Shown here piece after piece: positions 1-5,462 of a stretch of 5,638 nucleotides of DNA (position 1 is its first letter; every line of letters starts with the position of its first letter). A program made the position numbers and the translations under genes. Source of the DNA: an uncultured Clostridia bacterium (lineage in GTDB: Bacteria; Bacillota; Clostridia; Oscillospirales; CAG-272); NCBI GenBank assembly GCA_945949385.1, contig CAMFEL010000126.1, positions 1 to 5,638 of the forward strand, written 5' to 3'. The notes beneath the pieces were generated by a model. It worked only from the letters and a program-made list of their open reading frames with translations, did no database searches and was not told where the DNA came from.

Positions 1-20
1 CGCTATATAAGTAAAGCAAC

Positions 21-88
21 GCTAATGAGCGTGTCGATAGCAGACTTATAGCTACTCACAGAAAGTAAGAATTGCAAACTGAACATTA
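21..88. repeat. Conserved 68-base outer block, left copy
   Basis: This block aligns without gaps to the reverse complement of 5459-5526, with 57 of 68 positions identical (about 84%). Most differences are transitions. It begins GCTAATGAGCGTGTCGA and ends GAACATTA. It has no open reading frame and no strong hairpin of its own. Function unknown; it could be part of a structured RNA or the end of a mobile repeat. Confidence 0.75.
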
Positions 89-90
89 AA

Positions 91-200
91 CCGCAGGGGC
101 GGACGGTGAAGCCGTCCGTGGAGCGACAGAAAAAGCACAGAAGAGAGCTTGCTTTCTTCTGTGCTTTTTCCCGCTCGCCGCTTTTGCGGCACCCCTGCGG
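91..200. repeat. Cloverleaf palindromic element, left copy
   Basis: A 9-bp closing stem (CCGCAGGGG 91-99 with CCCCTGCGG 192-200) encloses three arms. Arm 1 is CGGACGG/CCGTCCG (100-106 and 112-118, loop TGAAG). Arm 2 is a long hairpin at 129-170, with 17 pairs plus AGC/GCT around a TT turn, extended by GAGCG/CGCTC (121-125 and 172-176) across an internal loop. Arm 3 is GCCGC/GCGGC (177-181 and 186-190, loop TTTT). The closing stem, arm 1 and arm 3 are identical to the right copy, while arm 2 differs and stays paired. Arm 2 has an A5 tract and a T5 tract around a GC-containing stem, so here it may also work as a bidirectional intrinsic terminator for the PAP2-like gene. It could act as RNA or as extruded DNA. 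Confidence 0.8.
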
Positions 201-229
201 GAACGGTTCTATATTTCCATACCCTGATT

Positions 230-277
230 AAAAGTTTTTTGGAGTCCTTAGAACCTTTTTTTCAAAAAAGGTTCTAA
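230..277. repeat. T/A-cored hairpin module, left copy
   Basis: A conserved lead AAAAGTTTTTTGG (230-242) is followed by a perfect 14-bp inverted repeat: TTAGAACCTTTTTT (248-261) and its complement (264-277), separated by TC. The right cassette has the same lead and the same T-run/A-run core, but a different outer stem. There is no run of T after the stem on the strand that would be read from the PAP2-like gene, so a standard intrinsic terminator is not indicated. Confidence 0.75.
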
Positions 278-285
278 GCGGAGCG

Positions 286-365
286 CGAGGCAGAGCCTCG
301 CATATATCATGAACGGGGTTCGGGGCAGAGCCCCGTTTGCGGTCGGGGCACGGGGCGGAGCCCCG
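286..365. repeat. GC-rich short palindrome array, left copy
   Basis: Three 15-base palindromes occur: CGAGGCAGAGCCTCG (286-300), CGGGGCAGAGCCCCG (321-335) and CGGGGCGGAGCCCCG (351-365). Each has 6-bp arms and a 3-base centre. The first is followed by GCATATATCATG (300-311), a spacer that recurs in the right cassette. Palindromes of this style are scattered at gene ends in many Clostridia and behave like REP elements; that comparison is from general knowledge. Confidence 0.75.
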
Positions 366-387
366 TATAATTATTTATACTTTAATC

Positions 388-999
388 TTACTGCTCAATA
401 AGGAGCACCAGCAGGGCAAATGCCGCCACGGGGACGGCGCCGCCCACCAAAAGCTGAAGCGGCGTATGCCGTTTCATAACGAGACTGCTCCAGACCACGG
501 CGGCAAGAAGCACCGCTCCGATTATAAGCACATACCGGCCGGTATAATACGCAAGCGCGGCAAGAGGTCCGGTGAGACCGCAGGCATGCCCGCTTGCCTT
601 GAAACCAAACAGCTTGTTGATTACAAGAAGCGCCGTACCCGATATCAGGTATGTCAGGAACAGCGTAAGAATGGCCGGTGATGTGCTGAATATCAGAGCG
701 TAGACGACGCCCAGCACATATCCCGCAACAGACATAATCATTGCGAGGGAGCGCTGAGCCTCCCTGCCTTTTTCCCTGAGAGAAGGCAGGAGCCTTTGCA
801 AAGGATACGCCGAAACGGGAAGAATTACAAGCAGCACCACGGAACAGATGTAATCGCGCACCTGACCTATAATACCTCCGTGCAGCCACAGCAAAGTAAA
901 CAGTGCCAGTGCCATGACGGGCGGAACGGTTATTACTCTGACGGTCTTTGCGGCGATACGCACCGCTCTGCGGTTTTCATTGGAATTGACGCTGCTCAA
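388..999 (-). CDS. PAP2-related (type 2 phosphatidic acid phosphatase superfamily) integral membrane protein
   Basis: A protein of about 203 residues with roughly six hydrophobic segments (about 24-45, 49-66, 88-108, 109-128, 152-172 and 183-201). Two blocks resemble PAP2 catalytic motifs: KASGH at 134-138 (compare PSGH) and SSLVMKRHTPLQ at 171-182 (compare SRx5Hx3D), with a K/R-rich stretch at 74-83 where the first motif would sit. In known members these residues dephosphorylate lipid or undecaprenyl pyrophosphates at the membrane surface. Here the motif-3 Arg is Ser and the Asp is Gln, so activity is uncertain. I chose the TTG at 999 because an AGGAGG lies 5 bases upstream. A GTG at 1047 would add 16 residues but has only a weak site. 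The gene is divergent from the membrane-tethered regulator at 1251, which may control it. The left repeat cassette follows its stop. Confidence 0.7.
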   Translation of the reverse strand: MSSVNSNENRRAVRIAAKTVRVITVPPVMALALFTLLWLHGGIIGQVRDYICSVVLLVILPVSAYPLQRLLPSLREKGREAQRSLAMIMSVAGYVLGVVYALIFSTSPAILTLFLTYLISGTALLVINKLFGFKASGHACGLTGPLAALAYYTGRYVLIIGAVLLAAVVWSSLVMKRHTPLQLLVGGAVPVAAFALLVLLIEQ

Positions 1000-1004
1000 A
1001 CTTG

Positions 1005-1010
1005 CCTCCT
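1005..1010 (-). promoter_or_regulatory. Ribosome binding site deciding the PAP2-like start
   Basis: The minus strand reads AGGAGG, then CAAGT, then TTG (999-997). The perfect anti-16S match and 5-base spacing favour the TTG start over the in-frame GTG at 1047, which has only GTAGGT next to it. Confidence 0.6.
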
Positions 1011-1072
1011 CGGGAGCTTCGGCCTCCCTGCGCCTATATGCTATCACACCTACGGTAAAATGTCACCCTACC

Positions 1073-1149
1073 GTTCGATTTCCGGACTATAATGCTCAAA
1101 ATCCCGCGGTAGAGTTCGATTTCCGGCACTCTACCCACAGTAGAGTGCC
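1073..1149. promoter_or_regulatory. Overlapping inverted repeats and a direct repeat in the divergent intergenic region
   Basis: GGTAGAGT (1108-1115) is complementary to ACTCTACC (1128-1135). GGCACTCTAC (1125-1134) is also perfectly complementary to GTAGAGTGCC (1140-1149, loop CCACA). The shared middle segment can therefore pair with only one partner at a time. GTTCGATTTCCGG occurs twice, at 1073-1085 and 1114-1126, 41 bases apart. The cluster is upstream of the plus-strand promoter and within the probable 5' leader or promoter of the minus-strand gene. It could be a multi-site operator for the divergent regulator or an attenuator-like leader of the PAP2-like gene. Structure is seen; function is inferred. 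Confidence 0.6.
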
Positions 1150-1180
1150 CTTATTTTACAAGGCTCGACGCCGTTTTCTC

Positions 1181-1209
1181 TTGACAAAACACATATAACA
1201 TGATACAAT
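1181..1209 (+). promoter_or_regulatory. Sigma-A type promoter for the XRE regulator
   Basis: TTGACA (1181-1186), a 17-base spacer, then TACAAT (1204-1209). The -35 is perfect and the -10 matches five of six. Transcription would start near 1216, giving a leader of about 35 bases. This rules out the upstream in-frame ATG at 1200, which lies before the transcript start. Confidence 0.85.
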
Positions 1210-1250
1210 ATAACAAACTCTTGAAAATCCCCGGGGAAGGAGCCGCATTC

Positions 1251-1838
1251 GTGGAACTGAAACCTGTTGTTGCAAGAAATATTGCGGAGCTTCGGCGCAG
1301 CGCCGGAATGACACAGCTTGAGCTTGCCGAAAAGCTCAATTATTCCGACAAAGCCGTCTCTAAATGGGAATCGGGATCGTCTTTGCCCGATGTTGGCGTG
1401 CTTCTGGAGATTTCAAAAATATTCGGGGTAACGGTGGACTATATCCTTTCCGAAGAGCATAAAATTCCCGTGAAAGCCATGGTGCGCGAAACCATGCGCA
1501 CGCGCAAACACATTCTGATGGCACTGATGGCAATAGCCTCCGTGTGGCTGGTAGCCACCGCGGTATTTGTCATTCTTAACATTCTCGGCGTAGGCGGAAA
1601 CACATGGCTCACCTTTATCTGGGGCGCGCCCGTAAGCGCCGTTGTCGCCATTGTATTCAACAGCATTTGGGGGCGTTCCGGCGCAAACTGTGTTTTCGTG
1701 TCAATTCTGATGTGGACAACTCTTGCGGGAGTTTACCTGACTCTCCTGGAGCATAACCTGTGGCTCATCTTTGTTCTCGGCGTTCCCGGGCAGGTGCTTA
1801 TCGGCCTTTGGGCAGGTCTGAGAAGACGAGTGCCGTAA
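1251..1838 (+). CDS. XRE-family transcriptional regulator with C-terminal membrane domain
   Basis: A 195-residue protein. Residues 8-66 are a Cro/C1-type helix-turn-helix: helices around ARNIAELRRSAG, TQLELAEKLN and a recognition helix near SDKAVSKWESG (32-42), ending in the usual VDYIL. Residues 70-88 form a basic linker. Residues 88-190 hold about four hydrophobic membrane segments (near 88-112, 118-138, 146-165 and 170-189), ending in RRRVP. This layout is common in Firmicutes: a DNA-binding head anchored to the membrane, presumed to sense envelope state or a partner; the ligand is unknown. The GTG start follows AAGGAG (1237-1242) at 8 bases and sits downstream of the promoter. The gene ends at an intrinsic terminator, so it is probably monocistronic. 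It may regulate itself and the divergent PAP2-like gene through the repeats at 1073-1149. Confidence 0.88.
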   Translation: MELKPVVARNIAELRRSAGMTQLELAEKLNYSDKAVSKWESGSSLPDVGVLLEISKIFGVTVDYILSEEHKIPVKAMVRETMRTRKHILMALMAIASVWLVATAVFVILNILGVGGNTWLTFIWGAPVSAVVAIVFNSIWGRSGANCVFVSILMWTTLAGVYLTLLEHNLWLIFVLGVPGQVLIGLWAGLRRRVP

Positions 1839-1864
1839 ATATCCCGCGCCGCAAAAAGTATATC

Positions 1865-1893
1865 AAAGCTTCGCCGAAAAGCGGGGCTTTTTT
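1865..1893 (+). terminator. Intrinsic terminator of the XRE regulator gene
   Basis: AAGCTTCGC (1866-1874) pairs with GCGGGGCTT (1881-1889), including two G-T wobbles, around the loop CGAAAA. An A-T pair extends the base and a T run follows (1890-1893). It lies 27 bases after the stop codon, a typical position. Confidence 0.8.
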
Positions 1894-1964
1894 ATTCATA
1901 AGTCGGTCATACTGTCAAAAAACAGATCCCGCCGAACTTTTTCGCACTAATTTCCCCGTATTTG

Positions 1965-1993
1965 TTTACTATCTCCGAAATTTATGGTACTAT
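1965..1993 (+). promoter_or_regulatory. Probable promoter of the beta-glucosidase gene
   Basis: TTTACT (1965-1970), a 17-base spacer, then TACTAT (1988-1993); each box matches the sigma-A consensus at four of six positions. The surroundings are AT-rich, and the expected start near 2000 leaves a leader of about 50 bases. No clear cre box or LacI-type operator is visible. GAAACG occurs twice in the leader (2015-2020 and 2032-2037), which may be chance. Confidence 0.5.
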
Positions 1994-2052
1994 TATTATA
2001 TTAGGCAGACAAAAGAAACGGTCTGAACACTGAAACGAAAGGACATGGATTT

Positions 2053-3414
2053 ATGAGCTTCAGAAAGGACTTCATGTGGGGCGTTGCAAGCTCCGCTTAC
2101 CAGATAGAGGGCGCCGCTTTTGAGGACGGCAAGGGCGCATCCGTATGGGATATGTTTACCCACGAAAGGGGCAAGATACGCGAGGAGCATACGGGGGATG
2201 TCGCCTGCGACCACTACCACCGCTATGAAGAAGATGTGGCGCTGATGGCGGAGCTCGGAGTAAAATGCTACCGCTTTTCCATATGCTGGCCGCGCATAAT
2301 TCCCGACGGCATCGGCAAAGTCAACCGCGCCGGTGTAGACTTCTACAACCGTCTTATCGATTGCCTGCTGGAGCACGGCATAACCCCCGTGGCAACGCTT
2401 TTCCATTGGGACTATCCCTACGAGCTTGAAAAGCGCGGCGCATGGCTCAACCCCGATTCCTCCGACTGGTTTGCATACTACGCAAAGGTCTGCGCCGAGG
2501 AGTTCGGCGACAGATGCAAGATATTCTATACGCTCAACGAGCCCCAGTGCTTTTTGGGCTACGGCTATTTTGCAGGCTGCAACGCTCCCGGCAGACAGTG
2601 GCACAGCTACGAGATACTTCCCGCGCTGCACAACGCCTTTCTTGCCCACGGCAAAGCAGTGCAGGCAATGCGTTCCGTACGGAGCGACCTGCAGTTCGGA
2701 TACGCTCCCAGCTCCGATGTCTGCGCTCCGGCTACCGACTCCCCCGAAGATATTGACGCCGCCCGCCGCCGCTATTTTGCGGTGCCGGAGGACGAATGGA
2801 TGTGGTGCGTTTCCCTTTGGAGCGACCCCGTTATGCTGGGCACCTATCCCGTGGACGAGCCCTTTATGAAAAATCACATTCAGACCCTGCCCAAAACATG
2901 GGAGGAGGATCTGAAAACCATACATCAGCCTATTGATTTCTACGGTCAGAACATATACACCCAGTCTCTGTGGTCAAGCGACGGAAAAGGCGGCTGGCAG
3001 TGGGTGCGCAATCCCATGGGCTTTTCAAAAACCTCCAACAACTGGTGCGTGTCGCCCCGCTGTCTGTACTGGGGGCCCAAGTTCCTGTACGAGAGGTACA
3101 AAACTCCCATTGTCATTACGGAAAACGGTATGGGCTGTCACGACACCGTGTCTCTTGACGGCAAGGTACACGACCCCAACAGAATCGACTATGTTCACCG
3201 CTACCTGCTTGAGCTTAAGAAAGCGGCGGAGGAAGGCGCTGACATCTGCGGATATATGTACTGGAGCGTAATGGACAACTTTGAGTGGGGCAACGGCTTC
3301 ACCGACCGCTTCGGACTGATTTATATCGACTATCTTGACGGTCTGCGCCGCATCAAAAAGGACTCTTTTGAATGGTACAAGGGAGTCATAGCGTCAAACG
3401 GAGAAAATCTGTAA
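2053..3414 (+). CDS. GH1 beta-glucosidase
   Basis: A 453-residue protein, full length for glycoside hydrolase family 1 (a single TIM barrel). No signal peptide, so it is cytoplasmic and should hydrolyse imported beta-glucosides such as cellobiose to glucose by the retaining mechanism. Visible landmarks: the N-terminal SAYQIEGA block (Q17), HWD (118-120), the acid/base Glu163 in TLNEP, the nucleophile Glu357 in ITENG, W404, and E411-W412 in NFEWGNGF. The E-W pair and the absence of the phosphate-binding Ser/Lys/Tyr signature seen in 6-phospho-beta-glucosidases argue for unphosphorylated substrates. The ATG follows AAAGGA (2038-2043) at 9 bases. It has its own likely promoter and no adjacent sugar transporter or LacI regulator. 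Family certain; exact substrate inferred. Confidence 0.96.
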   Translation: MSFRKDFMWGVASSAYQIEGAAFEDGKGASVWDMFTHERGKIREEHTGDVACDHYHRYEEDVALMAELGVKCYRFSICWPRIIPDGIGKVNRAGVDFYNRLIDCLLEHGITPVATLFHWDYPYELEKRGAWLNPDSSDWFAYYAKVCAEEFGDRCKIFYTLNEPQCFLGYGYFAGCNAPGRQWHSYEILPALHNAFLAHGKAVQAMRSVRSDLQFGYAPSSDVCAPATDSPEDIDAARRRYFAVPEDEWMWCVSLWSDPVMLGTYPVDEPFMKNHIQTLPKTWEEDLKTIHQPIDFYGQNIYTQSLWSSDGKGGWQWVRNPMGFSKTSNNWCVSPRCLYWGPKFLYERYKTPIVITENGMGCHDTVSLDGKVHDPNRIDYVHRYLLELKKAAEEGADICGYMYWSVMDNFEWGNGFTDRFGLIYIDYLDGLRRIKKDSFEWYKGVIASNGENL

Positions 3415-3421
3415 AGCGCTG

Positions 3422-3438
3422 TGCGGCAAAATGCCGCA
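3422..3438 (+). other. Intergenic hairpin between glucosidase and DUF2779 genes
   Basis: TGCGGCA (3422-3428) pairs perfectly with TGCCGCA (3432-3438) over a three-A loop, 7 bases after the glucosidase stop. An A-rich stretch follows rather than T residues, so it is not an intrinsic terminator. It may stabilise the upstream message's 3' side or be incidental. No convincing promoter lies in the remaining gap, which supports co-transcription. Confidence 0.4.
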
Positions 3439-3475
3439 AAAGAAAAACGGTAAAACAGAAAAAAGGAGAGAGCGT

Positions 3476-5101
3476 ATGGCAAAGCTGTTTACACGCTCTG
3501 ACTATATTCTCGGAATTCGCTGTCCGCGGCTCCTGTGGCTCAGCCGACACGGTGAGCCTGCGGCGGGAGAAGTGTCCGAATGGAAACTGGGACAGCTCAG
3601 TAATGAGCTTGCGGTAAAAAAATATGCAGCATCTGCCGAAAAGTGTCTTGTGATCGGAGAAGATGACATATATATGGCGGCGGCAAAAACCGCCGACGCC
3701 CTTGCCGACGGAAAAAACAGGTGCATTTCAGGTGCCGCTTTTGTTGCCCCTCCCCTTTCGGTAAGGTGCGATATGCTGCTGAGAAAAGGGGAGTCCGACT
3801 ACACCCTGCGGGTAGTCCGCGCCTCCGCTCATGTGAGGCAGGTTGCCTGTCACGACGCGGCATATCAGGTTTTCGTGCTTGCTGCCTGCGGCATAAAAGT
3901 GTCCTCGGTGGAATTTGTGAAAATAAACACCGCATATACCGTTGAGGGTAACGCGCCTCTGTTTCTCACTGAGCGCATAACACCGCGGGTTATGTCTCAG
4001 GTGGGCAGCGTAGGCAGTCGGCTTCAGCGTATGATGAAAGCCGCGGCAAATCCGGAACTTCCGGAAAAAGAAATTCACAACGGCTGTTTGAATCCCTTTG
4101 AATGTGAGCGCAAAAGCGTCTGCTTTGCCTCTCTTCCCGAGCACAATGTGTTTGATGTAGGCGGTCTTCGCCGTCAGACAAAATTCGATTTGTACCGTGA
4201 GGGTGCCGTCAGCCTTTGGGATGTGGCAAATTCGGACTCCGTCCCGCCTGAAATACGCCGTCAGGCAGCGAGCGCCGCAGAGGGAGGCGCGCCGACCGTA
4301 AAAAAAGAAGAGCTGTCCGATTTTCTTTCTTCTCTTTGGTATCCTATGTGCTTCCTCGATTTTGAGGCGGCACAGCTTCCCTTTCCGTCTTACGACGGAA
4401 TACGCCCTTTTGAACCCCTTGCTTTTCAGTATTCGCTTCATGTACTGGATTCTCCCGGCGCTGCGATTAAGCATACGGGATGTATAGTTGCGCCGGACAG
4501 GGACCCGCGCCCCATAATAGCACAGCGGCTTGTGCGTGAGATCCCTCGAGGGGCTTGCGTGGTTGCGTACAATATGCAGCTTGAGAGGCAGATCATCGCC
4601 TCCCTTGCCCGCCGATTCCCTGATTTGCGCGGACGGCTGTCGGAAATATACGGCAGTACCCGCGATATGATGGAGCCTTTCTTGAAAGGCTATTACTACG
4701 ACCCGAAAATGAACGGTTCCTTTTCTCTGAAAAAGGTGCTTGCTGCGCTTTATCCCGACGACAGCGAGCTTGATTATAAGCGTCTCAGCGGCGTGCACAA
4801 CGGTCAGGAAGCGCAGATAGCCTACTCCGCCATATCCGCGGGCGGCACCGCCGACGCAAAAACCCTGCTTTCGGAGCTTGACAAATACTGTTCCCTCGAC
4901 ACTCTTGCCCTCTACAAAATATATCAGAAGCTTTGCGCGGCGGCAGATATGCCCCTGCCCGCCGCTTCCCGCAAGCAAAGCAAACAGCGCAAACCGGCTC
5001 AAGCCGAACCGGCAGAACGGGAAAACACGGAAAAAAGCGAAAACCGGCCGAAAAAGCGCCTGAGATTCCCGTTTTTCCGACGCGAAAAACAAAAAGCCTG
5101 A
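3476..5101 (+). CDS. DUF2779 protein: iron-sulfur RecB/Cas4-like nuclease-fold domain plus DEDD-type exonuclease domain
   Basis: A 541-residue protein. Residues 1-220 resemble the RecB/Cas4/AddB-type fold of DUF2779 proteins: the IRCPRLLWL motif (C16) and C204-x5-C210-x5-C216 would ligate a 4Fe-4S cluster, and D99 and Q131 sit where nuclease-motif residues are expected. Residues 290-487 are the DUF2779 domain, related to DnaQ-like exonucleases: D295-F-E297, an AYNMQLE block (364-370) and YCSLD (471-475, tyrosine-type third motif). Proteins of this family are presumed nucleic-acid processing enzymes; their role is unestablished. Oddity: the expected E-x-K of the first domain reads V113-V-R115. 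Residues 498-541 are a charged basic tail beyond the domain. The ATG follows AGGAG (3464-3468) at 7 bases; an upstream in-frame ATG at 3431 has no such site. It lies 61 bases after the glucosidase and is probably on the same transcript. Confidence 0.9.
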   Translation: MAKLFTRSDYILGIRCPRLLWLSRHGEPAAGEVSEWKLGQLSNELAVKKYAASAEKCLVIGEDDIYMAAAKTADALADGKNRCISGAAFVAPPLSVRCDMLLRKGESDYTLRVVRASAHVRQVACHDAAYQVFVLAACGIKVSSVEFVKINTAYTVEGNAPLFLTERITPRVMSQVGSVGSRLQRMMKAAANPELPEKEIHNGCLNPFECERKSVCFASLPEHNVFDVGGLRRQTKFDLYREGAVSLWDVANSDSVPPEIRRQAASAAEGGAPTVKKEELSDFLSSLWYPMCFLDFEAAQLPFPSYDGIRPFEPLAFQYSLHVLDSPGAAIKHTGCIVAPDRDPRPIIAQRLVREIPRGACVVAYNMQLERQIIASLARRFPDLRGRLSEIYGSTRDMMEPFLKGYYYDPKMNGSFSLKKVLAALYPDDSELDYKRLSGVHNGQEAQIAYSAISAGGTADAKTLLSELDKYCSLDTLALYKIYQKLCAAADMPLPAASRKQSKQRKPAQAEPAERENTEKSENRPKKRLRFPFFRREKQKA

Positions 5102-5158
5102 GTTACATACTCTGAGATTATATGCGGGTTCCTGCCTCGCGCTCCGCGGGATATATAT

Positions 5159-5245
5159 GGGGCGCTGCCCCGTACCCGCACCGGCAGGTATTATACGGGG
5201 CTCCGCCCCGCGCCCCGGCCATGATATATGCGGGGCTCCGCCCCG
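5159..5245. repeat. GC-rich short palindrome array, right copy
   Basis: GGGGCGCTGCCCC (5159-5171) and two copies of CGGGGCTCCGCCCCG (5196-5210 and 5231-5245). The latter is the exact reverse complement of the left unit at 351-365. CATGATATATGC (5220-5231) is the complement of the left spacer at 300-311. Confidence 0.75.
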
Positions 5246-5252
5246 TACCCCG

Positions 5253-5284
5253 GTCAAGGGACTTTTTGAAAAAAGTCCCTTGAC
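5253..5284. repeat. T/A-cored hairpin module, right copy
   Basis: GTCAAGGGACTTTTT (5253-5267) pairs perfectly with its complement at 5270-5284 across GA: a 15-bp stem. Compared with 248-277, the T-run/A-run core is the same but the outer arm sequence differs on both sides together. No T run follows on the plus strand. Confidence 0.75.
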
Positions 5285-5327
5285 AATCCCCAAAAACTTT
5301 TGCCCTGATACGGCAATAGAGAAACCC

Positions 5328-5438
5328 CCGCAGGGGTGCCGCAAAAGCGGCAGGCTTATGAAGAAACGCAGGAGAAAGCAAGCTTTCTCCTGCGTTTCTT
5401 CATCGCTTTACGGACGGCTTCACCGTCCGCCCCTGCGG
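5328..5438. repeat. Cloverleaf palindromic element, right copy
   Basis: The closing stem is CCGCAGGGG (5328-5336) with CCCCTGCGG (5430-5438). The first arm is TGCCGC/GCGGCA (5337-5342 and 5347-5352, loop AAAA). The central hairpin spans 5358-5403, with 19 outer pairs plus AGC/GCT around a two-base turn. The last arm is CGGACGG/CCGTCCG (5411-5417 and 5423-5429, loop CTTCA). It stacks directly on the closing stem with no unpaired base. Reverse-complemented, the outer 29 and 25 bases are identical to the left copy. Confidence 0.8.
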
Positions 5439-5462
5439 TATAATGGTATAATATGGTATAAT
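5437..5462 (+). repeat. Three tandem GGTATAAT units, promoter-like
   Basis: GGTATAAT occurs at 5437-5444, 5445-5452 and 5455-5462. The last two read TGGTATAAT, a perfect extended -10 box, pointing outward into the 68-base block. No matching -35 box is visible, but extended -10 promoters may not need one. The left cassette has only one degenerate unit (complement of 85-92), so this is a copy-specific expansion. Promoter activity is inferred. Confidence 0.5.

Larger units (their letters stand above)
1..375. repeat. Left composite repeat cassette, inverted relative to the right cassette
   Basis: This gene-free stretch is built from ordered modules: a 68-base block (21-88), a cloverleaf palindrome (91-200), a T/A-cored hairpin (248-277) and GC-rich short palindromes (286-365). 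Reverse-complementing the other end of the window gives the same modules in nearly the same order, so the two cassettes form a long imperfect inverted repeat facing inward around the four genes. The cassette starts 13 bases beyond the stop codon of the minus-strand PAP2-like gene, so it would lie in or just after that gene's 3' end. Similarity probably continues past base 1: the outermost 20 bases still match the right copy weakly. No transposase or convincing reading frame is present. Seen: modules and symmetry. Inferred: one repeat family. Confidence 0.85.

Noticed and set aside
21..60. Hammerhead ribozyme-like CTAATGAG at the start of the 68-base block
   Set aside because: The core needs CUGAUGA and a following GAAA; the invariant G is A here, and no GAAA or matching stems are in place.
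91..200. tRNA gene, because of the cloverleaf shape
   Set aside because: Arm lengths, a 20-bp central arm, and absence of T-loop, D-loop and CCA-type acceptor features exclude a tRNA.
286..365. CRISPR array from repeated GC-rich units
   Set aside because: Units are 15-base palindromes with short irregular spacing, no uniform spacers and no cas genes nearby; the Cas4-like cysteines at 3476-5101 belong to a DUF2779 protein.
337..681. Plus-strand frame of 114 codons over the PAP2-like gene's 3' part
   Set aside because: It begins in the GC palindromes, encodes a basic low-complexity product, and is antisense to the membrane segments and PAP2 motifs of the minus-strand gene.
1200..1250. ATG at 1200 as the regulator's start
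   Set aside because: It lies in the promoter spacer just before the -10 box, so it would not be in the transcript. The GTG at 1251 has AAGGAG at 8 bases and begins at the normal edge of the helix-turn-helix domain.
2015..2037. Catabolite-control (cre) or operator site upstream of the glucosidase gene
   Set aside because: The paired GAAACG motifs are direct rather than inverted and do not fit the cre consensus.
1996..2925. Minus-strand open frame of 309 codons opposite the glucosidase gene
   Set aside because: It is antisense to conserved GH1 motifs, has no ribosome binding site and no recognisable domain; such shadows are common in this codon usage.
2053..3414. 6-phospho-beta-glucosidase of a PTS operon
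   Set aside because: The C-terminal block reads NFEWGNGF with the E-W aglycone pair, the phosphate-binding signature is missing, and no PTS gene is adjacent.
3728..5344. Minus-strand open frame of 538 codons opposite the DUF2779 gene and right cassette
   Set aside because: Its start lies inside a palindromic repeat, the translation is low-complexity and Arg/Cys-rich with no family motif, and the plus strand has a clear family match, ribosome binding site and active-site residues.
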